From: Planctomycetota bacterium
GTDB lineage: Bacteria; Planctomycetota; UBA8108; JACQVS01
Assembly (NCBI GenBank): GCA_028280485.1
Contig: JANQLS010000195.1
Coordinates: forward strand, 1 to 42,545
Direction: 5' to 3'
DNA length: 42,545 nt
Below, in pieces: positions 22,191 to 29,516 of the stretch; within the stretch, counting starts at the first letter, position 1; every line of letters starts with the position of its first letter. Under the pieces are notes generated by a model. It saw only the letters and a program-made list of their open reading frames with translations, did no database searches and was not told the DNA's origin. The position numbers were made by a program, and so were the translations under genes.

Positions 22191-22530
22191 GCGCATAGAA
22201 CTCAAGATACTTATCAAGTTCGATTTGCCGCTTTCTAATGCGTGTCGTTATATTTCGATCATAAAATTTCTTAGGCGGCGGCTCGCATTTAGGATTCCAA
22301 TCAGCGTCCGTCAGGAAGAATCCGTAATGTTTCGCAATGCGTAAGATTGCTCTTATTGCGTCATGAGGAATCAGCCCGTCGGTGCCACCCTCACTGTGAC
22401 GCACTCGCCAAAGAGCCATCTTGGTCTTGCTGATTTTGTAGCCATGGCGACGAAGGAGGCCGTGAAGTTCCAACATCCCCCCAAATCGTTTGAACACCCT
22501 ATTTGCCTGACAGCGCTGCATTAGCCTCAT
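22144..22530 (-). CDS. HTH DNA-binding protein next to iteron region
   Basis: 128 residues from the ATG at 22530; an ATG at 22521 is an alternative. A helix-turn-helix core (HGYKISKTKMALWRVRHSEG, then GTDGLIPHDAIRAILRIAKHYG) resembles small Cro-like phage regulators that carry the GGTxGLIP signature and end in LTxADW. The C-terminal 45 residues are basic and helical. Its start is 32 bases from the first iteron, so it could bind the iterons as an origin-binding or regulatory protein; that is inference. Confidence 0.65.
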   Translation of the reverse strand: MRLMQRCQANRVFKRFGGMLELHGLLRRHGYKISKTKMALWRVRHSEGGTDGLIPHDAIRAILRIAKHYGFFLTDADWNPKCEPPPKKFYDRNITTRIRKRQIELDKYLEFYALKLNSLAAQSEQKER

Positions 22531-22561
22531 GAGTTGCTTTCACCATAGCACAGACGGTGCG

Positions 22562-22969
22562 TGTTCAGGGTAGAGGAATTTTATAAGTGGTTGATACTAA
22601 ATGATAATTCGTATTCTGTTCAGGGTGTTCATAGTTGAGGGTGCCTCTGTTCAGGGTAGAGAAAATGAGATAAATATACGATATCATTTAAGAATATTCA
22701 TTTTGTTCAGGGTGTTCAGGGTAAATGGGGGTTAAGTTCCTGTGAAAATAAAGAATGGATATGAAAATTATTGGTCAGGTAATAATTAATTAAATGGAGG
22801 GGGTAAAAATTGCTGTGTGAATTGACAATATACTATGAACACTATGAACAGTAGTACTATATATTAATAATAATATAATAATAATAGATAGTTATAAGAA
22901 AATTTCAAGATTTTCAACCCTGAACACAACCCTGAACAAAACAGCTTTTACTATGAACAACTATGAACA
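22562..22969. repeat. Iteron dyad with AT-rich core, candidate replication origin
   Basis: The 467-base gene-free stretch 22531-22997 holds twelve 10-bp iterons. Six direct TGTTCAGGGT or TGTTCATAGT copies start at 22562, 22617, 22626, 22648, 22704 and 22713. Six inverted copies (ACTATGAACA or ACCCTGAACA) start at 22832, 22841, 22917, 22929, 22950 and 22960. Several are in tandem with a 9-bp period, sharing one base. The middle (about 22850-22912) is almost pure A and T. Iterons plus an AT-rich unwinding region are the hallmark of replication origins. Confidence 0.75.
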
Positions 22970-22997
22970 AGGGCGATCGATCCAGTTTGGTTAATTT

Positions 22998-23348
22998 TCA
23001 GCGTGAACGACAAGCGTGACCTTCCCATCGCCAAGATTTAATATGACCTTGCGTGTCTACGGTAAAATCAGTTTTGCAAGTGTAAGTAGTGCTACTTCCA
23101 ATAAAAGTACCATATTGGGGATTCCTATGGTTTTGAACGCTGCCTATGGTTGAAGAACCGGTTGTTTGAAAATACGTTATTATTCGATCGCCGTTTTGTT
23201 TGGTGTATGTGCTTGTCGGAGCGCCCCATTTCTCCACTAACTTATCAGATGGTTTACCCACCCAGCTCTTGAGAATCGATTCATATTTCCCGGCTGTTGC
23301 GCATGAGGTTATAACAAGGGAAAAGAATATCAAAAATTTAACAGGCAT
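22998..23348 (-). CDS. SmpA/OmlA-like small lipoprotein
   Basis: 116 residues with AAGGAA before the ATG. A lipobox (VITSC) ends the signal. The mature part (WVGKPSDKLVEKWGAPTSTY, TYFQTTG, CKTDFTVDTQGHIKSWRWEG) matches a bacterial family of small envelope lipoproteins with a BamE/SmpA-like fold. In a phage it is probably a lysogenic conversion or exclusion gene. It starts 31 bases from a TGTGTAATACACA operator that it shares with the divergent terminase operon. Confidence 0.75.
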   Translation of the reverse strand: MPVKFLIFFSLVITSCATAGKYESILKSWVGKPSDKLVEKWGAPTSTYTKQNGDRIITYFQTTGSSTIGSVQNHRNPQYGTFIGSSTTYTCKTDFTVDTQGHIKSWRWEGHACRSR

Positions 23349-23378
23349 TTCAATTCCTTACCAATTCACTATACCAAA

Positions 23379-23391
23379 TGTGTAATACACA
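23379..23391. promoter_or_regulatory. TGTGTAATACACA operator between lipoprotein and terminase operon
   Basis: The fifth exact copy of the 13-bp near-palindrome, 31 bases upstream of the leftward lipoprotein ATG and 62 bases upstream of the rightward small terminase ATG. It could control either or both promoters and would link the late operon to the integrase regulon. Confidence 0.65.
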
Positions 23392-23452
23392 ATGCAATGA
23401 GTTAAATAGTTGTGGTTGCAAAAAGAAGAATGTTAAGATTAGTTAACGTTTT

Positions 23453-23965
23453 ATGGCGGAGATCACAGCAATTAAAGTACAGAGTGTTATCGATGGCATT
23501 ATCACAGGGAAAACCCTTAAGAATGCCATGGAAGATGAGGGTGTTTCTCCTCCGCTTTTCTTTCGATACCTCAAAGAACACCCTTCCGCCGAAGAGGCGT
23601 ACAATCTCGCTCAACAAGCTCGGTCGGAGATTATTGTTGATGAGATCCTTGAGATTGCAGATACAGAGGCTGATCCACAACGTGCTCGAGTACGAGTCGA
23701 AGCTCGCAAGTGGTACGCGAGTAAAATGATCCCGAAGAAGTATGGCGATAGGATCGATCTCAACGTATCTGGCACTGTTGATATCAATGCTGCACTGCTT
23801 GAAGCAAAGCAGAGAGTGCTACCTGCTAGCTACCAAGTAATTGATGAAGACGCAGAAGCTATTGAACACACTAAACAAATAGAAGATTCCACAACAGATA
23901 ACGGATCTGTTGCAAAGGATGCCGAAGAAAAATCACTCAGTGAAAACGAGGAGTTAGAGAAATGA
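23453..23965 (+). CDS. terS: Terminase small subunit
   Basis: 170 residues. Recognises phage DNA and guides the large terminase. The N-terminal HTH-like segment (VQSVIDGIITGKTLKNAMED, then GVSPPLFFRYLKEHP) and the middle QRARVRVEARKWYASKMIPK, KYGDRIDLNVSG are typical of phage small terminases. The tail is acidic. First gene of the late operon, 1.2 kb before the large terminase. The TGA overlaps an ATG (ATGA) at 23962. Confidence 0.85.
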   Translation: MAEITAIKVQSVIDGIITGKTLKNAMEDEGVSPPLFFRYLKEHPSAEEAYNLAQQARSEIIVDEILEIADTEADPQRARVRVEARKWYASKMIPKKYGDRIDLNVSGTVDINAALLEAKQRVLPASYQVIDEDAEAIEHTKQIEDSTTDNGSVAKDAEEKSLSENEELEK

Positions 23966-24093
23966 ACTCAAAAGTACCCGGGGGGTGGGTGGGGTACCCC
24001 CGAGATCGCCGCCGCCGTCTAACATTTACGGTACCTTTGAAAATTATTTTTTGTGGGATTGAAAATAAAACCGACTTTTTAAATAAGGAATAA
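23962..24093 (+). CDS. Possible 43-aa gene overlapping the TerS stop
   Basis: ATG in an ATGA overlap with the terminase stop; 43 residues ending TAA at 24091-24093, three bases before the next ATG. The N-terminal half is Gly- and Arg-rich (PRDRRRR) and is encoded by a G-run tract, so its composition may reflect that DNA signal rather than a protein. It fits the tight spacing of this operon, but no family is recognisable. Low confidence. Confidence 0.35.
   Translation: MNSKVPGGWVGYPRDRRRRLTFTVPLKIIFCGIENKTDFLNKE
23974..24001. other. G-run tract / GTACCC inverted repeat after terS
   Basis: G6-T-G3-T-G4 on the plus strand (23980-23994), flanked by GTACCC and GGGTAC arms and ending in the palindrome GGGGTACCCC. 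It could fold into a hairpin or a G-quadruplex, or mark a packaging or recognition site beside the terminase genes. Confidence 0.4.
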
Positions 24094-24096
24094 CTC

Positions 24097-24291
24097 ATGA
24101 ACCGAACCTGGGAAGAGGAAGCCGCCTTTACGAGACAGATGATTAAGCTTTGCAACCAAGACAAGCTTTTAAACACTAAACAGGCTGCACAAGAGGAGCA
24201 AACGACCAAAACTTTAGAAACATTCATCGGACGTCTCTACGGTGGGAAAGTAACAATCAAAGTGGAGTTTGATGGAAAATGGCTAAGTTAG
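24097..24291 (+). CDS. 64-aa hypothetical protein
   Basis: ATG with TAAGGA upstream; 64 residues. The first 45 are a charged helix (WEEEAAFTRQMIKLCNQDKL) and the last 15 form a short beta hairpin (GGKVTIKVEFDGKW). Overlaps the next gene by 13 bases. Lies between the terminase genes, a common site for small phage-specific genes; no function assigned. Confidence 0.6.
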   Translation: MNRTWEEEAAFTRQMIKLCNQDKLLNTKQAAQEEQTTKTLETFIGRLYGGKVTIKVEFDGKWLS

Positions 24292-24725
24292 ATGAATGGC
24301 TAGAGAAGCAAGAGAAGTTGTGTGAAGAAGCGACTGGTGGGCTTTATGAAAAGTTAGCTGAAGCCGAGCATAACCAGTGGTGGGATTGGAGTATTGATAT
24401 CGCCAGCAAAGAAAAACTTTCTAAAGAAAGAATAGAACACTGGGAGACAAACTGTTGGAAGCCATATAAAGAATTGACTGAACAACTTAAAGATCTTGAC
24501 CGTAGAGAGGTTGAGCGAATTTGGCCACACATTGAAAAATTCATCGTCTCCCTCCCACAAGCCCTAAAGATCATCCGAAAGATTAAGGAGGCTTTGGAGT
24601 TTTATGAAAAAGGGAGTCATTTATGGGCTGAGTCGGAGCAGGCACCTCCTGGTGTAAACGTTGGTGAAACTATTGGTCACTACGCCCGCCAAGCCTTAAA
24701 GGACATTGAAGAGGTTTTGCAATGA
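24279..24725 (+). CDS. 148-aa Trp-rich hypothetical protein with a YxELxxxxKDxDR motif
   Basis: 148 residues, mostly helical and rich in Trp. The segment HNQWWDWSIDIASKEKL...WKPYKELTEQLKDLDRREV ends with a Y-x-E-L-...-K-x-x-D-R pattern, which weakly recalls the RyR-type domain found in some phage proteins. No catalytic motif. It overlaps both neighbours (ATGA at the 3' side). A role in host takeover is possible, but nothing is decisive. Confidence 0.65.
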   Translation: MAKLDEWLEKQEKLCEEATGGLYEKLAEAEHNQWWDWSIDIASKEKLSKERIEHWETNCWKPYKELTEQLKDLDRREVERIWPHIEKFIVSLPQALKIIRKIKEALEFYEKGSHLWAESEQAPPGVNVGETIGHYARQALKDIEEVLQ

Positions 24726-24901
24726 AACCTTGCCCCTTCTGCGCCGAAAAAGCTCCAGAACTTCAAGAGATCACTTTGACTCATGCCAACAAGTCCACCG
24801 AGTATCTCTATAAATACTTATGCAGAAATTGTCGTGCAGAGGGACCCGTGGCCGATGTACCTAAAGAAGCGCAAGACGCTTGGAATGAGAGGGTGAGTTG
24901 A
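24722..24901 (+). CDS. 59-aa Lar-like zinc-finger protein
   Basis: 59 residues between ATGA overlaps on both sides. CPFC at residues 4-7 and CRNC at 34-37, with GPVAD and a C-terminal EAQDAWNERV, match the Lar (restriction alleviation) family pattern KPCPFCG...C..CGA.G...A...WN.R. Rac prophage Lar modulates EcoKI; most phage relatives are untested, so only a zinc-binding fold is firm. Confidence 0.75.
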   Translation: MKPCPFCAEKAPELQEITLTHANKSTEYLYKYLCRNCRAEGPVADVPKEAQDAWNERVS

Positions 24902-25137
24902 TGGCAACAAAACACAAATTCAAAAAAATAAAATACGAAGTGAAAGAAAGGGTGCATCCCGGATCTTGTGTTCCGATACAAGTTTACCAAGGGGGTGCAA
25001 GTTGCTCGGTTTGCGGGAAAGAATATTTCATGGAGAGTGCGTATAATCCTGAACGAGTCTCTGACTCTGAATTAAGATCTACGATGAATATGGCTTTTAG
25101 AAGAGCTGAAAACTTAGAATGTAATGGCCGAACCTAA
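24901..25137 (+). CDS. 78-aa protein with a CxxC knuckle
   Basis: ATG at 24901 overlaps the upstream TGA. The start is Lys-rich (KHKFKKIKYEVKE), followed by CSVCGKEYF at about 35-43 and another Cys near residue 23, so a small zinc site is possible. The 3' end overlaps the large terminase start by 14 bases. Function unknown. Confidence 0.65.
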   Translation: MATKHKFKKIKYEVKERVHPGSCVPIQVYQGGASCSVCGKEYFMESAYNPERVSDSELRSTMNMAFRRAENLECNGRT

Positions 25138-26683
25138 ATATTCTCCGAAAGATGAACAAAAGCTCATGACGGAAATCTGGGATACACAGATTTCAGAGAA
25201 TCCTTTGCAGTTCGTGAAATTTGTTTTTCCTTGGGGGAAAGAGAACACGCCACTTCATAACTTTAAAGAGCCTCGTTCTTGGCAAATGCAAGAGCTGGAG
25301 AAAATCCACCAACACATCAATGACAACAAGAATAGAATGAGAAATGGTCAAGATCCTTTGGTTTATAAGTCTGCAACCTCAAGTGGTCGAGGAACCGGAA
25401 AGTCGGCACTGACTGCATGGCTAAATCTCTGGATGATCAGTTGTAACTTAGGATCGACATCTATTACGACCGCCAATACAGAACAACAGTTGAAATCAAG
25501 GACATGGGCGGAGTTAGGGAAATGGCACACGCTTGCGATCAATAATCATTGGTTTGATAAGTCGGCACTGAGCTTAAAACCGTCGCAATGGTTTTCGGAT
25601 GCGCTGAAAAATCAATTGAAGATTGATGATACTTATTACTATTCCCAGGCTCAATTATGGTCGGAAGAAAACCCGGACGCATTTGCGGGGGTTCATAATG
25701 AGAAAGGAGTGCTTGTTATTTTCGATGAGGCTTCCGGTATTCCGAAACCCATATGGACAGTGACTGAAGGGTTTTTTACGGAACCCGTTTTGCATCGCTA
25801 TCATTTTTGTTGGTCGAATCCTCGTAGAAACACGGGCGCGTTTTTTGAATGTTTTCATCGTGACCGAAAGTTTTGGTACCTTCGCAAACTCGACTCAAGG
25901 ACTGTAGAAGGAACTGACAAATCCGTCTTAAATCAGATCATTGAAAAACACGGTGAAGATTCCGATGAAGCGCGGATTGAGGTAAAGGGAGATTTCCCAA
26001 GACAAGGGGATAAGCAGTTTATTTCGAGAGACATAATTCAGGGCGCCGTGGATCGAGAACTGATTGATGAACGTTGGGCGCCGCTGATGATGGGAGTGGA
26101 CCCGGCTCGCTATGGTGATGACAGCTCAGTAATTTATTTTCGCCAAGGTCGTAATGGTCGAGTGATTCCTCCAGTGGAGATGAAGCACGCGGACAATATG
26201 GAGCTTGCGAATAAATGTGCGGAGTTGATTCAAAAGTACAATCCGGATGCGGTTTGTATTGATGCGGGAAATGGAACTGGAGTGATAGATCGGTTAAGGG
26301 AGCTAAACTACAAAGTTCACGAAGTTTGGTTTGGAGCAAAGAGTGCGGAACCGGAATGGGCAAATAAGCGAACGGAGATGTGGGCTCGGATGCGAGAGTG
26401 GTTAAAGGGGGCTTGTATTGATCCAGGACCTGATGGAGTTTTAGTGGATGATTTAGCAGGACCGGAGTACAAGTTTCGCGGATCTTCTGATTCGATCATG
26501 CTTGAATCGAAAGAGGAGATGAAAAAGCGAGGATTCGCCTCTCCTGATTTCGGAGATGCTCTGGCTTGCACTTTTGCGGTTCGAGTGGCATCTAAGAGTC
26601 TAAAGGCATCAAGACGTAGGAACCGAGGAAGAGTTCCATCAACTGATAAATACGATCCTTTCAATCACAGGGGCTTTGGATGA
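25124..26683 (+). CDS. terL: Terminase large subunit
   Basis: 519 residues; ATP-driven motor and nuclease that packages DNA into the procapsid. ATPase: Walker A SGRGTGKS at 87-94, and Walker B with catalytic acid VIFDEAS around 201-204. RNase H-like nuclease: Asp326 (GVDPARYGDD), Asp380 (CIDAGNGTG) and Asp475/478 (PDFGDALA). All three acidic positions are kept. The next gene starts in an ATGA overlap. The packaging mode cannot be read from the motifs. Confidence 0.95.
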   Translation: MAEPKYSPKDEQKLMTEIWDTQISENPLQFVKFVFPWGKENTPLHNFKEPRSWQMQELEKIHQHINDNKNRMRNGQDPLVYKSATSSGRGTGKSALTAWLNLWMISCNLGSTSITTANTEQQLKSRTWAELGKWHTLAINNHWFDKSALSLKPSQWFSDALKNQLKIDDTYYYSQAQLWSEENPDAFAGVHNEKGVLVIFDEASGIPKPIWTVTEGFFTEPVLHRYHFCWSNPRRNTGAFFECFHRDRKFWYLRKLDSRTVEGTDKSVLNQIIEKHGEDSDEARIEVKGDFPRQGDKQFISRDIIQGAVDRELIDERWAPLMMGVDPARYGDDSSVIYFRQGRNGRVIPPVEMKHADNMELANKCAELIQKYNPDAVCIDAGNGTGVIDRLRELNYKVHEVWFGAKSAEPEWANKRTEMWARMREWLKGACIDPGPDGVLVDDLAGPEYKFRGSSDSIMLESKEEMKKRGFASPDFGDALACTFAVRVASKSLKASRRRNRGRVPSTDKYDPFNHRGFG

Positions 26684-26904
26684 GTGAAGGTATTACTGCT
26701 GAAAAACTAAAGGAAGCGAAAAGAATTTTAGAGGAGTCTCAACGAGTTGAGGTCGCTGATTGTGGGCACGAATTTTTAAACCCCCCTCACCACCCGGGAC
26801 AGTCAGTCTATCGTGATCCAGTTAAAAGAGAGTTTATTTGCGCTAATTGTTTGAATGACCGATATCCGGGCGCACTTTCCGATTGGTATGAGAATATTAA
26901 ATAA
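26680..26904 (+). CDS. 74-aa hypothetical, possible zinc site
   Basis: Starts in an ATGA overlap with the terminase stop. It has an acidic helix at the N-terminus, then DCGHEFLNPPHHPG and ICANCL, i.e. Cys/His pairs that could bind zinc. Similar small proteins occur after phage terminases; function unknown. Confidence 0.65.
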   Translation: MSEGITAEKLKEAKRILEESQRVEVADCGHEFLNPPHHPGQSVYRDPVKREFICANCLNDRYPGALSDWYENIK

Positions 26905-26942
26905 ACTGTATTTAATTAGTCTGATATGATATGTAGTCCGCA

Positions 26943-27254
26943 ATGAGATATTTTCTGGCCCTTCTACTCCTATCCACCCCTTCATTGGCTGCGACCGATT
27001 CATTTTCCCTATCTCAGCCCGATAAACAAAAACACTTTTATGGGGCTTCGGCTGGGACTCTAGTAGGATCTTTGGTGGTGAAGGAAGTAGGCGCAACTAC
27101 TCTGGAATCGATCCTCATCACCAGTGCAGCGGTCATGACAGCAGGTTTGGTGAAGGAAGCGACTGACTCCCGGTTTTCGGGAGGAGATATGGCCGCAAAT
27201 GGCCTCGGTGTTATGGCGGGTAGCGTCGCGGCTGCGATCGTCATCGAAATCTAA
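26943..27254 (+). CDS. YfiM/DUF2279-like envelope protein
   Basis: 103 residues. A signal peptide (RYFLALLLLSTPSLAA) is followed by DKQKHFYGASAGTLVGSLVV, a hydrophobic middle, and KEATDSRFSGGDMAANGLGV, then a last hydrophobic helix. The DKxxHF...KE.D...GG.D..AN..G pattern resembles YfiM/DUF2279 proteins, seen in bacteria and phages. Exported and membrane-associated; its place between terminase and portal is odd and its role unknown. Confidence 0.65.
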   Translation: MRYFLALLLLSTPSLAATDSFSLSQPDKQKHFYGASAGTLVGSLVVKEVGATTLESILITSAAVMTAGLVKEATDSRFSGGDMAANGLGVMAGSVAAAIVIEI

Positions 27255-27308
27255 AAACTAAAACACTCAAACATATCCTTACTTTTTCCCTCGTCTATAT
27301 CTTTGCAT

Positions 27309-27337
27309 TTGCCAAATTGTTAAGATAAATTAATATT
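27309..27337 (+). promoter_or_regulatory. Predicted promoter before the head genes
   Basis: TTGCCA (27309-27314), 17 bases, then AATATT (27332-27337), about 30 bases upstream of the ATG at 27368 in an AT-rich gap of 113 bases. The -35 matches five of six consensus bases, the -10 four of six. It would start a head-gene transcript with host sigma70. Confidence 0.4.
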
Positions 27338-27367
27338 TGATACGTCTATTTTGAGGGGAACTAAGAG

Positions 27368-27601
27368 ATGCCGGGACTTTTTAGTAAGCCAAAAATTGAA
27401 GCGCCTCCAGCTCCGCCGCCTCCGCCAAGTGTAGATCCTGAAATTGCAGGACGACAAAAAGCGGAAGAAACGGCGAGGGAATTGGAAAAGGCAGCGAAAG
27501 CGGAACGCAAAACTCGAGGCAGGGCTTCAACTGTTTTGACGGGTGGATCGGGATTGACTGACGAACCTAATCTTGCGCAACGAACTTTATTAGGAGCATA
27601 G
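27368..27601 (+). CDS. Proline-rich small virion-associated protein upstream of portal
   Basis: 77 residues with GAGGGG before the ATG. The Pro-rich start (APPAPPPPPS) is followed by a charged helix and GRASTVLTGGSG...RTLLGA, a signature common to short proteins encoded just before podovirus portals. Probably a head-tail or ejection component; function unproven. Confidence 0.7.
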   Translation: MPGLFSKPKIEAPPAPPPPPSVDPEIAGRQKAEETARELEKAAKAERKTRGRASTVLTGGSGLTDEPNLAQRTLLGA

Positions 27602-27605
27602 CGTT

Positions 27606-29219
27606 TTGGGTAATATCGCTCATGACATCATTCGAGATTTCGGAAGACTCCGCTCTCAAAGGGGAAACTGGGAATCTCATTGGAGAGAAATCTCTGAGCG
27701 AATAGTTCCAAACGATTCTCAAATTTTTCAATCCAATACTCATTTTAAGAATCAAGGCGAGAAAAAAACTTCCCTGCTTTTCGATTCTACAGGACAAGTG
27801 GCTTTGGGTCGTTTCACTGCCATTCTTGATTCTCTTCTAACACCCGTGAATCAGACCTGGCACAGACTCAGAGCCACTGATCCCAATCTGAATAAAATTC
27901 GCGAAGTGGGTGTTTACTTCGACGAAATTACACGAATCTTATTCAATCATCGTTACACACCTAAAGCGAACTTCGCTGGACAAAACCAACAAGTTTATCA
28001 AAGCACCGGTGCTTACGGCACGGGCGGAAACTTCATCGACGAACTCAGTGTAGAGCCTGGGATTCGCTATAAGTTTTGTCATTTGAACGAATTGTTCTTA
28101 AGAGAAAATCATCAAGGCGTAGTGGACACCGTTTATCGATATTTCGGTTTGACTGCGCGACAAGCTTTTCAGAAATGGGGAGATAAGCTCCCGGATAGGA
28201 TCAAGTCAAAACTTGGTACCGACCCGGATTGCGAGTTTTATTTCATTCATTGCGTAACACCTCGGCAAGACCGAGATATCAGTCGATTAGACTTTAAGGG
28301 GATGAAATACGCCTCTTACTACGTGGCGGAAGAGGGGCAGGTGCTGCTATCGGAAGGTGGTTACCGTACCTTCCCCTACGCTATTTCACGTTACTATCCT
28401 GATTTGGCTTATGGTCGTTCACCGGCTATGGACGTGTTACCTGCGATTAAAACTTTGAACGAAGAGAAAAAGACACTTCTTAAGCAAGGTCATCGAGCCT
28501 TGGATCCCATCCTTCTTGCGCACGATGATGGCGTTTTAGATGAGGATCTTGTTGCCGGAAAAATTAACTTCGGTGGAGTCGATGCAAACGGGCGGCCACT
28601 TGTTCATGCGCTTCCTACAGGGAACATCGCAATCGGAAAAGATTTGATGGACGATGAAAGAGCAGTCATCAACGATGCGTTTCTAGTCACTCTTTTCCAA
28701 ATCTTGGTTGAAACACCAACAATGACTGCGACTGAAGTTTTAGAGCGAACAAGAGAAAAAGGAATGTTGATCGCACCTGCAATGGGTCGGCAGCGATCTG
28801 AGTATTTGGGGTCGATGATCGAAAGAGAGCTTGATGTACTAGACAATCAAAATCTTCTCCCCCCACCTCCTCCAGTTTTAGTTGAGGCTCAAGGCGAATA
28901 CGAAGTGGTTTACGATTCACCACTCTCAAGAGCGCAACGAGCGGAAGAAGCAGCGGGGCTCATGCGCTCAGTGGAATCTACTTTAAATATTGTGAATGTA
29001 ACTCAAGATCCTGCACCGCTTGATCACTATGATTGGGATGTCATTGTTCCAGAGATCAATGCGATCAATGGGGTCCCTGCGAAATGGATGAAAGATATAG
29101 CAGCGGTTGAAGAGATTCGAGCGCAAAGAGCGGAAGCACAACAAGTTCAACAAATGACTGATGCGGCACCTGGAGCAGCTGCACTCATAAATGCGGGAGC
29201 GAAAGCGAACGCCGGATAA
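27606..29219 (+). CDS. Portal / head-tail connector protein (T7 gp8-like)
   Basis: 537 residues from a TTG at 27606, with AGGAG 10 bases upstream. It forms the dodecameric ring through which DNA enters and leaves. The N-terminus (DIIRDFGRLRSQRGNWESHW) and segments such as YRTFPYAISRYYPDLAYGRS and VETPTMTATEVLERTREKGM match head-to-tail connecting proteins of T7-like phages. Usual length for the family. Second of the head operon, before the Bbp19-like and scaffold genes. Confidence 0.92.
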   Translation: MGNIAHDIIRDFGRLRSQRGNWESHWREISERIVPNDSQIFQSNTHFKNQGEKKTSLLFDSTGQVALGRFTAILDSLLTPVNQTWHRLRATDPNLNKIREVGVYFDEITRILFNHRYTPKANFAGQNQQVYQSTGAYGTGGNFIDELSVEPGIRYKFCHLNELFLRENHQGVVDTVYRYFGLTARQAFQKWGDKLPDRIKSKLGTDPDCEFYFIHCVTPRQDRDISRLDFKGMKYASYYVAEEGQVLLSEGGYRTFPYAISRYYPDLAYGRSPAMDVLPAIKTLNEEKKTLLKQGHRALDPILLAHDDGVLDEDLVAGKINFGGVDANGRPLVHALPTGNIAIGKDLMDDERAVINDAFLVTLFQILVETPTMTATEVLERTREKGMLIAPAMGRQRSEYLGSMIERELDVLDNQNLLPPPPPVLVEAQGEYEVVYDSPLSRAQRAEEAAGLMRSVESTLNIVNVTQDPAPLDHYDWDVIVPEINAINGVPAKWMKDIAAVEEIRAQRAEAQQVQQMTDAAPGAAALINAGAKANAG

Positions 29220-29237
29220 AAGCGATTTAGGGAATTT

Positions 29238-29504
29238 ATGGCGAAACAAAATCCTGTCGAGGCGAGCAAGACTTATTTGAAGTCTCGTCAAACTGCGTAT
29301 CAGCAAACGTTTTTGGCTGAGAGTTCTGCGGTCAAAGCAGTTCTTAAAGACTTGGAGAAATTTTGCAGAGCAAACGAAACTACGTTTAATGCGGACCCTC
29401 GTTTGCACGCACTATTGGAAGGACGCAGAGAAGTTTATCTGCGGATAAAGAATCATTTGGAAATGAGTTTTGATTCTTTATGGAGAAAGCTAGGGGAAAA
29501 ATAA
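29238..29504 (+). CDS. Bbp19-like small virion-associated protein
   Basis: 88 residues. The pattern AVKAVLKDLEKFCRANETTF, then DPRLHALLEGRREVYLRIKNHL is typical of short proteins encoded between portal and scaffold in many podoviruses and relatives (Bbp19 of Bordetella phage BPP-1 is the named example). Mostly helical. Function unknown, possibly assembly. Confidence 0.7.
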   Translation: MAKQNPVEASKTYLKSRQTAYQQTFLAESSAVKAVLKDLEKFCRANETTFNADPRLHALLEGRREVYLRIKNHLEMSFDSLWRKLGEK

Positions 29505-29516
29505 GGAGCATAAGCG

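Noticed and set aside
22531..22997. CRISPR-like array
   Set aside because: The repeats are 10 bp, in two orientations and unevenly spaced, with no constant spacer length and no cas genes; an iteron region fits better.
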